Assembly: GCF_000278235.1 (NCBI RefSeq)
Contig: NZ_JH725037.1
Coordinates: 550,487-614,486, forward strand
Direction of reading: 5' to 3'
From: Bartonella vinsonii subsp. arupensis OK-94-513
GTDB taxonomy: Bacteria; Pseudomonadota; Alphaproteobacteria; Rhizobiales; Rhizobiaceae
DNA length: 64,000 nt
Shown one piece after another: positions 57,882 to 64,000 of this stretch. Under the pieces are notes generated by a model. The model was not told where the DNA came from and made no database searches. It saw nothing but the letters and a program-made list of their open reading frames with translations. A program made the position numbers and the translations under genes. The number at the start of each line of letters is the position of its first letter. Position 1 is the stretch's first letter.

Positions 57882-58241
57882 TTACTTCTGATCAGAGATT
57901 AACTGTAAAATTGCTTTTTGTTTTACAGAATTCAGAACTCTAAAGCTTTTTAAAAGCAGATATTCTTCTCTGCTAGAGATGATTTCATCATGTTGGTATG
58001 GAAGTTGTTGTTTTGTGAGGATCTCCGCGTAAAAAAAGGAAAGTGGCACGTTGAGAATATCGGCAATTTCTTTTAAGCGCCCAGCGCTTATACGATTTAA
58101 TCCTGTTTCATATTTTTGAATTTGTTGTGCGCTTACTTTCAAGTGGTGTCCTAATTCTTTCTGAGACATTTTCAACATTCTTCGCTTAAAGCGAATTTTT
58201 TTGCCTATCAAAATGTCGTGAAAAAGATTTTTGGTTTGCAT
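57882..58241 (-). CDS. Trp-family XRE-type DNA-binding protein, copy B
   Basis: A 119-residue homologue of the proteins at 42820 and 62529, with the same helix-turn-helix (KMSQKELGHHLKVSAQQIQKYETGLN) and C-terminal helices. It differs from copy A at roughly a dozen positions, for example ILIGKKIRFKRRML, NRISAGRLKE and KQQLPYQHDE. The ATG at 58241 follows GGGGGGAGTAAA; an open frame continues upstream through the leader RNA but is not coding. Its 3' flank, ending near the Sel1/thiE fragment, resembles the 3' flanks of copies C and D. Family role: transcription regulator paired with the leader RNA. Confidence 0.85.
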   Translation of the reverse strand: MQTKNLFHDILIGKKIRFKRRMLKMSQKELGHHLKVSAQQIQKYETGLNRISAGRLKEIADILNVPLSFFYAEILTKQQLPYQHDEIISSREEYLLLKSFRVLNSVKQKAILQLISDQK

Positions 58242-58437
58242 TTTACTCCCCCCGCCGGTTGCGAGCGCCCTCGCATTGGTATTCCGGGAGCTTGAAAATA
58301 CTGAATCCGAGTCAGCCTTTTTGCTTTTAGTGCTTGATAAGCACCTGGACATAGCAAAAACTCCCGGAATCCCGGGATACCCACAGAGTGGGTTCATTTT
58401 TACGCTCGGATTTCAGGGTTTTCAAGGCCCCTATTGA
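58242..58437 (-). ncRNA. Brt-family structured leader RNA, copy B
   Basis: About 195 bases upstream of trp copy B. In transcript order: P1 5' strand (58405-58426), P2 hairpin ACCCAC-AGA-GTGGGT (58379-58393), A2 ATTCCGGGAG (58361-58370), an inner TTTTTGC/GCAAAAA stem (58318-58360) with a GTGCTT/AAGCAC hairpin, P1 3' strand (58291-58311) and A1 CTCCCGGAAT (58281-58290). P1 comprises 8+5+7 base pairs. A1 pairs perfectly with A2, which lies inside P1, so the two helices cross. A GCGAG/CTCGC hairpin precedes the ribosome site. Confidence 0.75.
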
Positions 58438-58438
58438 T

Positions 58439-58532
58439 CGTTGCGTAGACGACCAAAACACCTTTTTAGTCATAAAGGAATTTCAGGGAATTTACAATGA
58501 AAATGAAAAAAGTTTCTGTAATTTATAGTTTT
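58439..58532 (-). promoter_or_regulatory. Conserved upstream block of Brt/Trp copy B
   Basis: Same block as in copies A and D: AAATTACAGAAAC, CCTGAAATTCCTTTAT and a GTCTACGCAACGATCAATAG end. The GTATACG seen in A and D is changed to GTCTACG here. Confidence 0.6.
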
Positions 58533-58663
58533 TACAAGTAGCACTGCGTTTTTAAATGAGAGGCTCTGTGTTGCGCATCAAATCAAAACTGGTGAGAAAA
58601 GTGGTGGCACTTTTTTGGTTGATCTTGCTGTTTAAGTTTTATTTCTGAAGTGATTTTTTTTGC

Positions 58664-58699
58664 CTATAAATGTCGGTTAAGAAGATTTTTAGTTTGCAT
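58664..58699 (-). pseudogene. Deleted trp remnant of copy C
   Basis: The frame reads MQTKNLLNRHL and then TAG, against MQTKNLFHDILIG in the intact copies. The bases after it (58545-58663) match the region downstream of trp copy D (62440-62535), for example GAGAAAAGTGGTGGCACTTT against GAGAAAAGCGGGGGCACTTT, so an internal deletion removed most of the gene. Confidence 0.8.
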
Positions 58700-58907
58700 T
58701 TTATGCCCCCCACCGGTTGCGAGCGCCCTCGCATTGGTATTCCGGGAGTTGAAAGAACTGAAGTCTGAATCAGCCTTTTTGCTTTTAGTGCTTATCGCAC
58801 CTGGACAGAGCAAAATCTCCCGGAATCCCAAATACACGCATAGAATAGGCTCTTTTATAAAGGGCTCTTTTTGCGTTCGAACTTTAGAACCTTCAGTTGT
58901 CCTATAG
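58700..58907 (-). ncRNA. Orphan Brt-family leader RNA, copy C
   Basis: Keeps the GCGAG/CTCGC hairpin, the A1/A2 pair (ATTCCGGGAG at 58738-58747 and CTCCCGGAAT), and a CAACTGAAGG/CTGAAG-type P1 remnant. The conserved upstream promoter block is missing: similarity stops near 58910, just before the TIR gene stop at 58922. It can only be transcribed by read-through from the TIR gene or from a new promoter. Confidence 0.65.
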
Positions 58908-58921
58908 GGCGTTGTTTAAAT

Positions 58922-59725
58922 TTAACTGAATGCATAAGCAATTGCTTTTGGATCAATATTAAAACCAGAGGCTTGTAAATGTTGACAAAGCTCTGGAATT
59001 GCCTCTTTTACGTGCTTATTGAAACCAATGTATTTAATTCCACTAATATCTGAAGGGACTTCAATATCTTGTTTTTTTAGAATAGCAACATTTTTGCGAG
59101 AAAGTGCGGACATTAACATACCCATTTCGAGAATAACATTTTGTCGCGCACGAGGTTTTGCTGCTGTTTCACCGTCAGATTTGGCATAGCCCATGTCATC
59201 GGGAGTAAGCAGAACAATACCAAATTTTATTGAACTTTTTTGCGTATTAATTTCTTTTTCTAAAGCTTCAATGATGGTTGAACCATTGCCACTCGTATTT
59301 TGTAAGATGTAAGGTTCAAGATTAAGTCTGCGAAGAATAAGTTCAAGTTGCTCTAGAGCAGTATGATCATGACCGTGAACGATAAAAACTTTTGGAGAAA
59401 CAGAGGGAGAGACATTGGAAGTATTCGGTAGAGAAGAGGGGCGTGATTTTCCTGTATACTTAGCTACTCTATACTTAGCCAGCTCTTTTTCTAACTTTTT
59501 TTTAACGGTTTTTGCACCGTGACAGTAGACTATTTTTGTGTTTGTAAAAAAAGTAATGTATTTTCCCTTAGAAATTTCAATATTATACGCGCTCCCAGTG
59601 CGCATTCGTGGGGACCCAACGAAAGTTGGTTCGCATGTAATGTCTATAATTTTATATCCAATTTTGCGAACTATCTCTTGAAGCTCTTCAAACGTTCCAT
59701 CGTGTCTTGGGTGATCCTCATCCAT
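58922..59725 (-). CDS. TIR-like (CAP12/Pycsar-type) NADase-related protein
   Basis: A 267-residue protein with two parts. Residues 1 to about 105 form an uncharacterised domain (MDEDHPRHDGTFEELQEIV, GSPRMRTGSAYNIEISKGKY). A Pro/Ser linker follows. The C-terminal 150 residues match the TIR-like PF10137 (CAP12/Pycsar effector TIR) family: PKVFIVHGHDHTALEQLELILRRL, GSTIIEALEKE, FGIVLLTPDDMGY and RARQNVILEMGMLMSALSR, where the last glutamate is the expected catalytic residue. Such domains degrade NAD in antiphage systems. The ATG at 59725 follows AGGGGGACAG; a GTG 17 codons earlier overlaps the thiE-like stop. No cyclase gene is adjacent. Cellular role here is inferred. Confidence 0.8.
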   Translation of the reverse strand: MDEDHPRHDGTFEELQEIVRKIGYKIIDITCEPTFVGSPRMRTGSAYNIEISKGKYITFFTNTKIVYCHGAKTVKKKLEKELAKYRVAKYTGKSRPSSLPNTSNVSPSVSPKVFIVHGHDHTALEQLELILRRLNLEPYILQNTSGNGSTIIEALEKEINTQKSSIKFGIVLLTPDDMGYAKSDGETAAKPRARQNVILEMGMLMSALSRKNVAILKKQDIEVPSDISGIKYIGFNKHVKEAIPELCQHLQASGFNIDPKAIAYAFS

Positions 59726-59772
59726 TTCTGTCCCCCTCAGTATCATCAATCGCCCATGATAGTCTCTGCGTA

Positions 59773-60495
59773 TCACAGGGGGGATTTTTTACATTTTTCT
59801 TGCATCATTTCAAGTATCATCAAGGGATTGTCGTGGGCAAAAATGATCTCTTCAACAGCGATAAATTCACAAGTGGTTTTGAGTACTTCATCAAAACTTG
59901 CAAAATCGCTCCCCGCTTGAACAATGGCAGGGATTTCCATCACTTCTGCCCACCATTGTCCTAACTGCACATTGCGCGGGTGCGCATGTGGTTTTTTATC
60001 AGCACCAAGTTTTCCAAACAGCAGATAGTCCACGCCGGCTTCTCCAGCAAGCATGGCGCTATGGCGATTGCGCAAATTTCCAAAACCTATGATTTTTTGC
60101 TCCCTTTTCTGATTTTCAAGGTTTGCAAGAGTGTTAAGATCACTCTCTACATGCAAGCCATCAGCCTTTACTCGTCCTGCAATGCGGCTGTCACCCGCGA
60201 TGAGAAGGGCGATATCATTTCCTTGAATATCTTCTCCATAGATTTGCGCGCGTTTTTGTAAAAAAGCTTCATCATCTTGGGAATCATAGAGAATGACGCA
60301 TGCAAAAGATTTTGTTTGCAAACTTTGGGTTTTTGTACTTTGGGTTTGCGAAGTTGGGGTGTGCAAGAGTTGGCGCAAAAGCTCAGGCTCTAAAGACCGT
60401 CGAACATCTAATGTCAAAACCAATTGAGGATAGGATTCCGTTTGAGAATGCGATTCAAGATGCGATTCGGGCGGTTTATTTTTCTGTTTTGTCAT
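59773..60495 (-). CDS. ThiE-like thiamine-phosphate synthase family protein
   Basis: A 240-residue TIM-barrel protein of the ThiE/TenI group: LVLTLDVRRSLEPELL, ALLIAGDSRIAGRVKADGLHV, IIGFGNLRNRHSAMLAGEAGVDYLLFGKLG and IPAIVQAGSDFASF. The ADGLHV and GVDYLLFG motifs correspond to the pyrophosphate-binding loops of ThiE. An N-terminal Gln/Ser-rich tail of about 60 residues is unusual. Whether it is a true thiamine-phosphate synthase is open, because no other thiamine biosynthesis gene is next to it. AAGGACT precedes the ATG. Its original downstream neighbour was probably the Sel1 gene. Confidence 0.8.
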   Translation of the reverse strand: MTKQKNKPPESHLESHSQTESYPQLVLTLDVRRSLEPELLRQLLHTPTSQTQSTKTQSLQTKSFACVILYDSQDDEAFLQKRAQIYGEDIQGNDIALLIAGDSRIAGRVKADGLHVESDLNTLANLENQKREQKIIGFGNLRNRHSAMLAGEAGVDYLLFGKLGADKKPHAHPRNVQLGQWWAEVMEIPAIVQAGSDFASFDEVLKTTCEFIAVEEIIFAHDNPLMILEMMQEKCKKSPL

Positions 60496-60607
60496 GCAAA
60501 GTCCTTGATTTTAAAAATAAACTTGACTTTTAAAAATAAAATTTCATCATATAAGCGCGCTTTGCTAAAAGCGAATGATCTCTTTTGTTGCGTATGGAGG
60601 TCCGTTT

Positions 60608-61753
60608 ATGAGTACCCAAACCGGTGTTAAGTATAAAACACATCCTTCTTATCGTGATACACGCATTGATGTTTTTCGTTCTTTAGCCTTATTGACGATT
60701 TTCATCAACCATATTCCTGGAACCTTATACGAACATATCACACATAAAAACTTTGGTTTTTCCGATTCAGCAGAAATCTTTGTTTTGCTTTCAGGTGTTT
60801 CGCTTGGATTAAGTTTTCATGCGTATTTATCTCGAGAGTCTTTTGTTTTTATTGTTCGCAAACTTTGGCAGAGGGCTTTGCAACTTTATGGAGCCTATCT
60901 TTTTACAACTTTTGTAACGCTCAGCCTTTTTTTAGGAGCCTTCTTATTATGGCGTACAGAGCAACTTTTAACGATGAATAATGTGGGTCTCTTTTATACC
61001 CAACCTTTTGTCGCATTTTTTAGCATCTTAAGCTTGGGGCATCAATTGGGATATAACAACATTCTTCCCCTTTATATGACTCTGATGTTTTTTGCACCTT
61101 TTTTCCTTTATTGCAGTTGTAAGCACAAAGGACTGCTGCTTTTGGGTTCATTCATACTCTACCTCATTTGCGGATTTTATGAGATTGCTCCACCTTCTTA
61201 CCCTTTAGAGGGAAAATGGTTTTTTAATCCTTTATCTTGGCAATTCTTGTTTGTCATAGGATTAATAAGCACTTTGTCTCTTAAACAAGGAAAAACAATC
61301 GCCTTTCAGCCTTTTTGGATTATTCTTGCTGCTAGCTATCTTTTGCTTTCGTTGTTGTGGGTTCGCTTGAATTGGTGGGGTGTTGTAGAGTGGCTTGGAT
61401 GGTCTTCTTCCCCTTTGATGAATTTTAATAAAACTTTTTTAAGCTTGCCTCGTCTATTCCATGTTATTGCGTTATCAACATTGATCCTTTGCTTGCCACG
61501 CTTGAGCCAGTGGTTTTATGTCTCACCACAACATCCCTTAGCTATCTTAGGAAAACACAGTTTACCTGTCTTTGTAACAGGAACGGTGTTTGCCATGTTT
61601 GGACAAGTTTTAAAAACAGTGATGACAGGAACGTTTTTTTCCGATACTCTCCTTATTATAAGTGGTATTATAGCGCAATTTGCTGTTGCCTATTATTATG
61701 AAAAACGTCAGTCTTTGCGGTGGTTTTCTGCAAAAAAAACTGTTAGTTTGTAA
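60608..61753 (+). CDS. OpgC-like membrane acyltransferase
   Basis: A 381-residue polytopic protein with about 10 predicted membrane helices. It starts with a soluble segment, then RDTRIDVFRSLALLTIFINHIPGT, which is the OpgC motif (R-D-x-R-I-D-x-x-R), with FSDSAEIFVLLSGVSLGL following. OpgC family members succinylate periplasmic glucans; related acyltransferase-3 proteins modify sugars. The substrate in this organism is unknown. The ATG at 60608 follows ATGGAGGTCC; an ATG 11 codons earlier is rejected because GGAGGT marks this one. It is divergent from the thiE-like gene. Confidence 0.85.
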   Translation: MSTQTGVKYKTHPSYRDTRIDVFRSLALLTIFINHIPGTLYEHITHKNFGFSDSAEIFVLLSGVSLGLSFHAYLSRESFVFIVRKLWQRALQLYGAYLFTTFVTLSLFLGAFLLWRTEQLLTMNNVGLFYTQPFVAFFSILSLGHQLGYNNILPLYMTLMFFAPFFLYCSCKHKGLLLLGSFILYLICGFYEIAPPSYPLEGKWFFNPLSWQFLFVIGLISTLSLKQGKTIAFQPFWIILAASYLLLSLLWVRLNWWGVVEWLGWSSSPLMNFNKTFLSLPRLFHVIALSTLILCLPRLSQWFYVSPQHPLAILGKHSLPVFVTGTVFAMFGQVLKTVMTGTFFSDTLLIISGIIAQFAVAYYYEKRQSLRWFSAKKTVSL

Positions 61754-61919
61754 TGCTGTTCTTAGACGCGTTAACCTTAGCTTAAGAAGCGCATTGCGCA
61801 AGCGTTTTAAAAGAGGTACTCAATTAAAAAAATTATTCACTACAAGAAAATAAAGAAACTTTTTAGTTCTCACTTCGTTGAGTATCGTAGTCTTTGTGAG
61901 GATATTTGGAGTATAAAGC

Positions 61920-62438
61920 GTGAGTGCACCTAAACATTCCGATGATGAGCCCATCATCATGATTGAACATAGTGCGTTTGAAAATGCCTTTAATCGCCTC
62001 TATGAAGAGACGATGACATTGATTGAAGAAACTGCAACCTATATCGACACCGAAGGAAAATTGGCTGCACGGACTCTTTCAGCAGAAATTTCTGCACTTT
62101 ATGCAAAAGAAGCTATGTTTCTCAGTACAAGGCTGATGCAAATTGCTTCTCAACTCCTCCTCCTTCGTGCCGAGCGTGAAGGAGAAATGACACCAGAACA
62201 AATACAAAAAGAAATAGCAAAAGTATCACTTCATACACCAACACTGGAATTAGAAAGTGCACATTGGCAAGAATTACCAGAAGTCTTCCGCAATTTTGTT
62301 GCACGTTCCCTTCGTCTCGAAGCGCGTATGCACTATATGCGCACCGATAAAGAAGACGGATCTCCTCATATCCTAGAAGAGGAAAATCCAGTAGGAAAAC
62401 AAATCGAATTCCTGAAAACAGCATTTCGGCGTTCCTAG
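61920..62438 (+). CDS. rcdA: DUF1465 protein, RcdA family
   Basis: A 172-residue helical protein of the DUF1465 family, seen in FENAFNRLYEETMTLIEETATYI, LSAEISALYAKEAMFLSTRLMQIASQLLLLRA and the C-terminal LRLEARMHYM. In Caulobacter RcdA is an adaptor that delivers the cell-cycle regulator CtrA and other substrates to ClpXP. It starts at GTG with GGAG nine bases before. Monocistronic and followed by the 3' end of Brt/Trp copy D on the opposite strand. Confidence 0.85.
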   Translation: MSAPKHSDDEPIIMIEHSAFENAFNRLYEETMTLIEETATYIDTEGKLAARTLSAEISALYAKEAMFLSTRLMQIASQLLLLRAEREGEMTPEQIQKEIAKVSLHTPTLELESAHWQELPEVFRNFVARSLRLEARMHYMRTDKEDGSPHILEEENPVGKQIEFLKTAFRRS

Positions 62439-62528
62439 AGAATTCTGTAGCGCGTTTTTTGTATCCGCATCACATTAAAACTTATGAGAAAAGCGGGGGC
62501 ACTTTTGTGCATCGATCTTGCTTAGGTT

Positions 62529-62888
62529 TTACTTCTGATTGGAGATTAACTGTAAAATTGCTTTTTGTTTTACAGAATTCAGAACTCTAAAGCTTTTTAA
62601 AAGCAGATATTCTTCTCTGCTCGAGATGATTTCATCATGAGAGTATGGAGGTTGTTGTTTTGTGAGGATATCAGTGTAAAAAAAGGAAAGTGGTACGTTG
62701 AGAATATTGGCAATTTCCTTCAAACGCCCAGCGCTTACGCGATTTAATCCTGTTTCATATTTTTGAATTTGTTGCGCGCTTACTCTCAAGTGGTTCCCTA
62801 ATTCTTTCTGAGACATTTTCAGCATTTTTCGCTTAAAGCGAATTTTTTTGCCTATCAAAATGTCGTGAAAAAGATTTTTGGCTTGCAT
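62529..62888 (-). CDS. Trp-family XRE-type DNA-binding protein, copy D
   Basis: A 119-residue homologue of copies A and B. It differs by MQAKNLF, KEIANILN, FYTDIL and PYSHDE, but the helix-turn-helix (KMSQKELGNHLRVSAQQIQKYETGLN) is the same as in copy A. The ATG at 62888 follows GGGGGGCATAAA. It is preceded by its own leader RNA and promoter block, so this is an intact unit. The 3' end faces rcdA and shares flanking sequence with the deleted copy C. Confidence 0.85.
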   Translation of the reverse strand: MQAKNLFHDILIGKKIRFKRKMLKMSQKELGNHLRVSAQQIQKYETGLNRVSAGRLKEIANILNVPLSFFYTDILTKQQPPYSHDEIISSREEYLLLKSFRVLNSVKQKAILQLISNQK

Positions 62889-63078
62889 TTTATGCCCCCC
62901 ACCGGTTGCGAGCGCCCTCGCGTTGGTATTCCGGGAGGTTGGAAGCACTGAACTCAAATCAGCCTTTTGCTTTTAGTGCTTATCACACTTGGACATAACA
63001 AAAGCTCCCGGAATCCCGGGACACCCGCAAAGCGGGATCAATTTTTATGTTTGAGTCTTAGAGCTTCCAACACTCTAT
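62889..63078 (-). ncRNA. Brt-family structured leader RNA, copy D
   Basis: About 190 bases. P1 is different in sequence from copy B but still pairs: GTTGGAAGC (62938-62946) with GCTTCCAAC (63063-63071), and ACTCAAA (62952-62958) with TTTGAGT (63050-63056). P2 is CCCGC-AAA-GCGGG (63024-63036). A1 ATTCCGGGAG (62928-62937) pairs with CTCCCGGAAT (63005-63014). The GCGAG/CTCGC hairpin precedes the ribosome site. All helices of copy B are present, with compensating base changes. Confidence 0.75.
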
Positions 63079-63175
63079 TGATCGTTGCGTATACGACCAA
63101 AACCACCTTTTTAGTCATAAAGGAATTTCAGGGGATTTACAATAAAAATGCAAAAAGTTTCTGTAATTTGTAGTT
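63079..63175 (-). promoter_or_regulatory. Conserved upstream block of Brt/Trp copy D
   Basis: Same block as copies A and B, with the palindromic CGTATACG followed by CAACGATCAATAG at the RNA start side and AAATTACAGAAAC at the far end. Confidence 0.6.
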
Positions 63176-63495
63176 TTTCATGAAAGGCTCTGTCTTCAGC
63201 TCTCTGCCGGCTCTCTCGAACGTATTTCAATCCATTTCTTCTTTTCCCTCTGTGTTATTGGTATGTTCCTTTGTTTACTTTGCTTCCTGAATGCTGTCCA
63301 CGTGTGGAGAAGGTATAAAGACTTTGAGCTTATGACAGACAATTCCTCTTGAGGTCTGATCCTCTTGAAGTCTGGTTCCTTTCTCCATTGAGACATGTCT
63401 ATGGGGTTTATGCGCATTGCTAAAGAAGGTGTATTTTCTCTTTGTTTGTAAGCGCATCTGTTCAAACACTGCAAAAATGTATAGAGTTCGAATTT
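63176..63495. other. Intergenic region upstream of ruvC
   Basis: About 320 bases between Brt copy D and ruvC. Open frames on the minus strand here have no recognisable product. In many bacteria a yebC-type gene precedes ruvC; none is visible. Confidence 0.4.
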
Positions 63496-64000
63496 ATGGC
63501 AGAGACGATTCGTATTATAGGCATTGATCCCGGACTACGGCATACAGGATGGGGTGTTATCGATCTTTTAGGAAATCGTCTTCAATTCATTGCAGCAGGG
63601 ACAGTTTCTTCTCATGTGAAGTGTGACCTTGCTTCCAGACTTTGCCAGCTCTATAGGGGACTTTCAGAGATTGTGCATCAATTTATGCCTCATGAAGCGG
63701 CTGTGGAACACGTGTTTGTTAATAAAGATGCTACGGCTACTTTAAAACTTGGACAAGCGCGCGCTGTTGCTCTGCTTGTTCCTGCGCAAGCAAATCTTCC
63801 CGTTTTTGAATATGCTCCAAATAAAGTAAAAAAATCGGTTATTGGTGTTGGTCATGGTGCTAAAGAACAAATTCATATGATGGTAAAAGTTTTGCTCCCT
63901 CGTGCTGAATTTGACAGCAATGATGCGGCTGATGCACTTGCTCTTGCTCTTTGTCATAGCATGCACCGCAGCAGCATTTCTCATCGTTCAAGGATTATGG
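63496..64000 (+). CDS. ruvC: Holliday junction resolvase RuvC (3' end outside window)
   Basis: The frame starts at the ATG at 63496 and is open to the last base, so the C-terminus lies beyond the window. About 168 of the usual 165-185 residues are seen. The first catalytic aspartate is in [15 protein letters not shown] near residue 10, the catalytic glutamate in [13 protein letters not shown] near 70, the DNA-binding [21 protein letters not shown] near 112-132, and the last aspartates in [15 protein letters not shown] near 140. RuvC cleaves Holliday junctions with RuvAB. ruvA and ruvB would be expected just downstream. Confidence 0.95.
   Translation, partial: MAETIRIIGIDPGLRHTGWGVIDLLGNRLQFIAAGTVSSHVKCDLASRLCQLYRGLSEIVHQFMPHEAAVEHVFVNKDATATLKLGQARAVALLVPAQANLPVFEYAPNKVKKSVIGVGHGAKEQIHMMVKVLLPRAEFDSNDAADALALALCHSMHRSSISHRSRIM

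Noticed and set aside
57882-58397. Longer version of the Trp B protein (171 residues) starting at 58397
   Set aside because: The extra 52 residues are the structured leader RNA read as protein; the intact family start MQTKNLF has its own strong ribosome site at 58241.
57758-59776. Mobile element with integrase in the TIR/Brt block
   Set aside because: No integrase, transposase, tRNA target or terminal inverted repeats were found; homologous recombination or an old transfer explains the duplicated thiE end better.
63196-63474. Minus-strand frames upstream of ruvC as a gene
   Set aside because: Two overlapping frames with no family match and biased composition; no ribosome site.

Overview
The window is chromosomal DNA from an alphaproteobacterium and almost certainly from the genus Bartonella. 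The evidence is the AT-rich, degenerate intergenic DNA, the rhizobial gene neighbourhoods (leuS-lptE, helicase remnant-fdxA-carD, DUF1036-pyk, zapA next to a DUF4164 gene, rcdA/DUF1465, gapR/DUF2312), the Ala/Ser/Lys-rich N-terminal extension of AtpD, and four copies of a repeat that matches the Bartonella Brt-RNA/Trp-regulator family. I cannot assign a species. No rRNA, tRNA, CRISPR array, insertion sequence or integrase gene was found.

Layout. 1-5.4 kb: a MacAB-type efflux pair (macA cut by the window edge), then a minus-strand ftsE-ftsX-ydcF-like operon. 5.9-16 kb: acs, a YggS-type PLP protein, leuS-lptE, a transaldolase-like gene and priA. 16.6-21.8 kb: the F1 ATP synthase operon atpHAGDC. 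21.8-24.5 kb: an EmrB/EmrA-type exporter pair. 25-36 kb: ispG, ispA, rpmF, carD, fdxA, a helicase gene that has lost its motor domain, rpoH, an M48 lipoprotein protease and thiamine pyrophosphokinase. 36-43 kb: a glycine-zipper lipoprotein, an ABC-F ATPase, a GNAT acetyltransferase, gapR, DUF1036-pyk and the first Brt/Trp copy. 43.5-50.4 kb: zapA, a DUF4164 gene and a central-carbon cluster tkt-gap-pgk-fba. 51-56 kb: rpmE, an ABC exporter, a broken Gly/Ser-rich secreted protein, suhB and efp. 56.7-63.2 kb is the accessory part: a Sel1-repeat protein, a Brt/Trp copy, an orphan Brt with a deleted trp, a TIR-domain protein, a ThiE-like protein, an OpgC-like membrane protein, rcdA and a third Brt/Trp copy. 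ruvC starts at the right edge.

Two themes stand out. First, the Brt/Trp repeats: each intact unit is a roughly 190-200 nt leader RNA followed by a 119-residue XRE-type DNA-binding protein. Comparison of the copies shows helices kept by compensatory changes, and two helices that must either form a pseudoknot or exclude each other. One copy has lost both its promoter block and most of its protein, and now forms the 3' flank of a TIR-domain gene. Second, at least five housekeeping genes (uup, pyk, gap, suhB and the thiE-like gene) have a degenerate partial copy of themselves next door. The thiE fragment sits on the far side of the TIR/Brt block, directly upstream of the Sel1 gene, so it looks like the footprint of an insertion that split a thiE-sel1 operon.

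Coordinates are for the start codons I prefer. Several genes have a longer open frame upstream, and the choice is explained in those entries.
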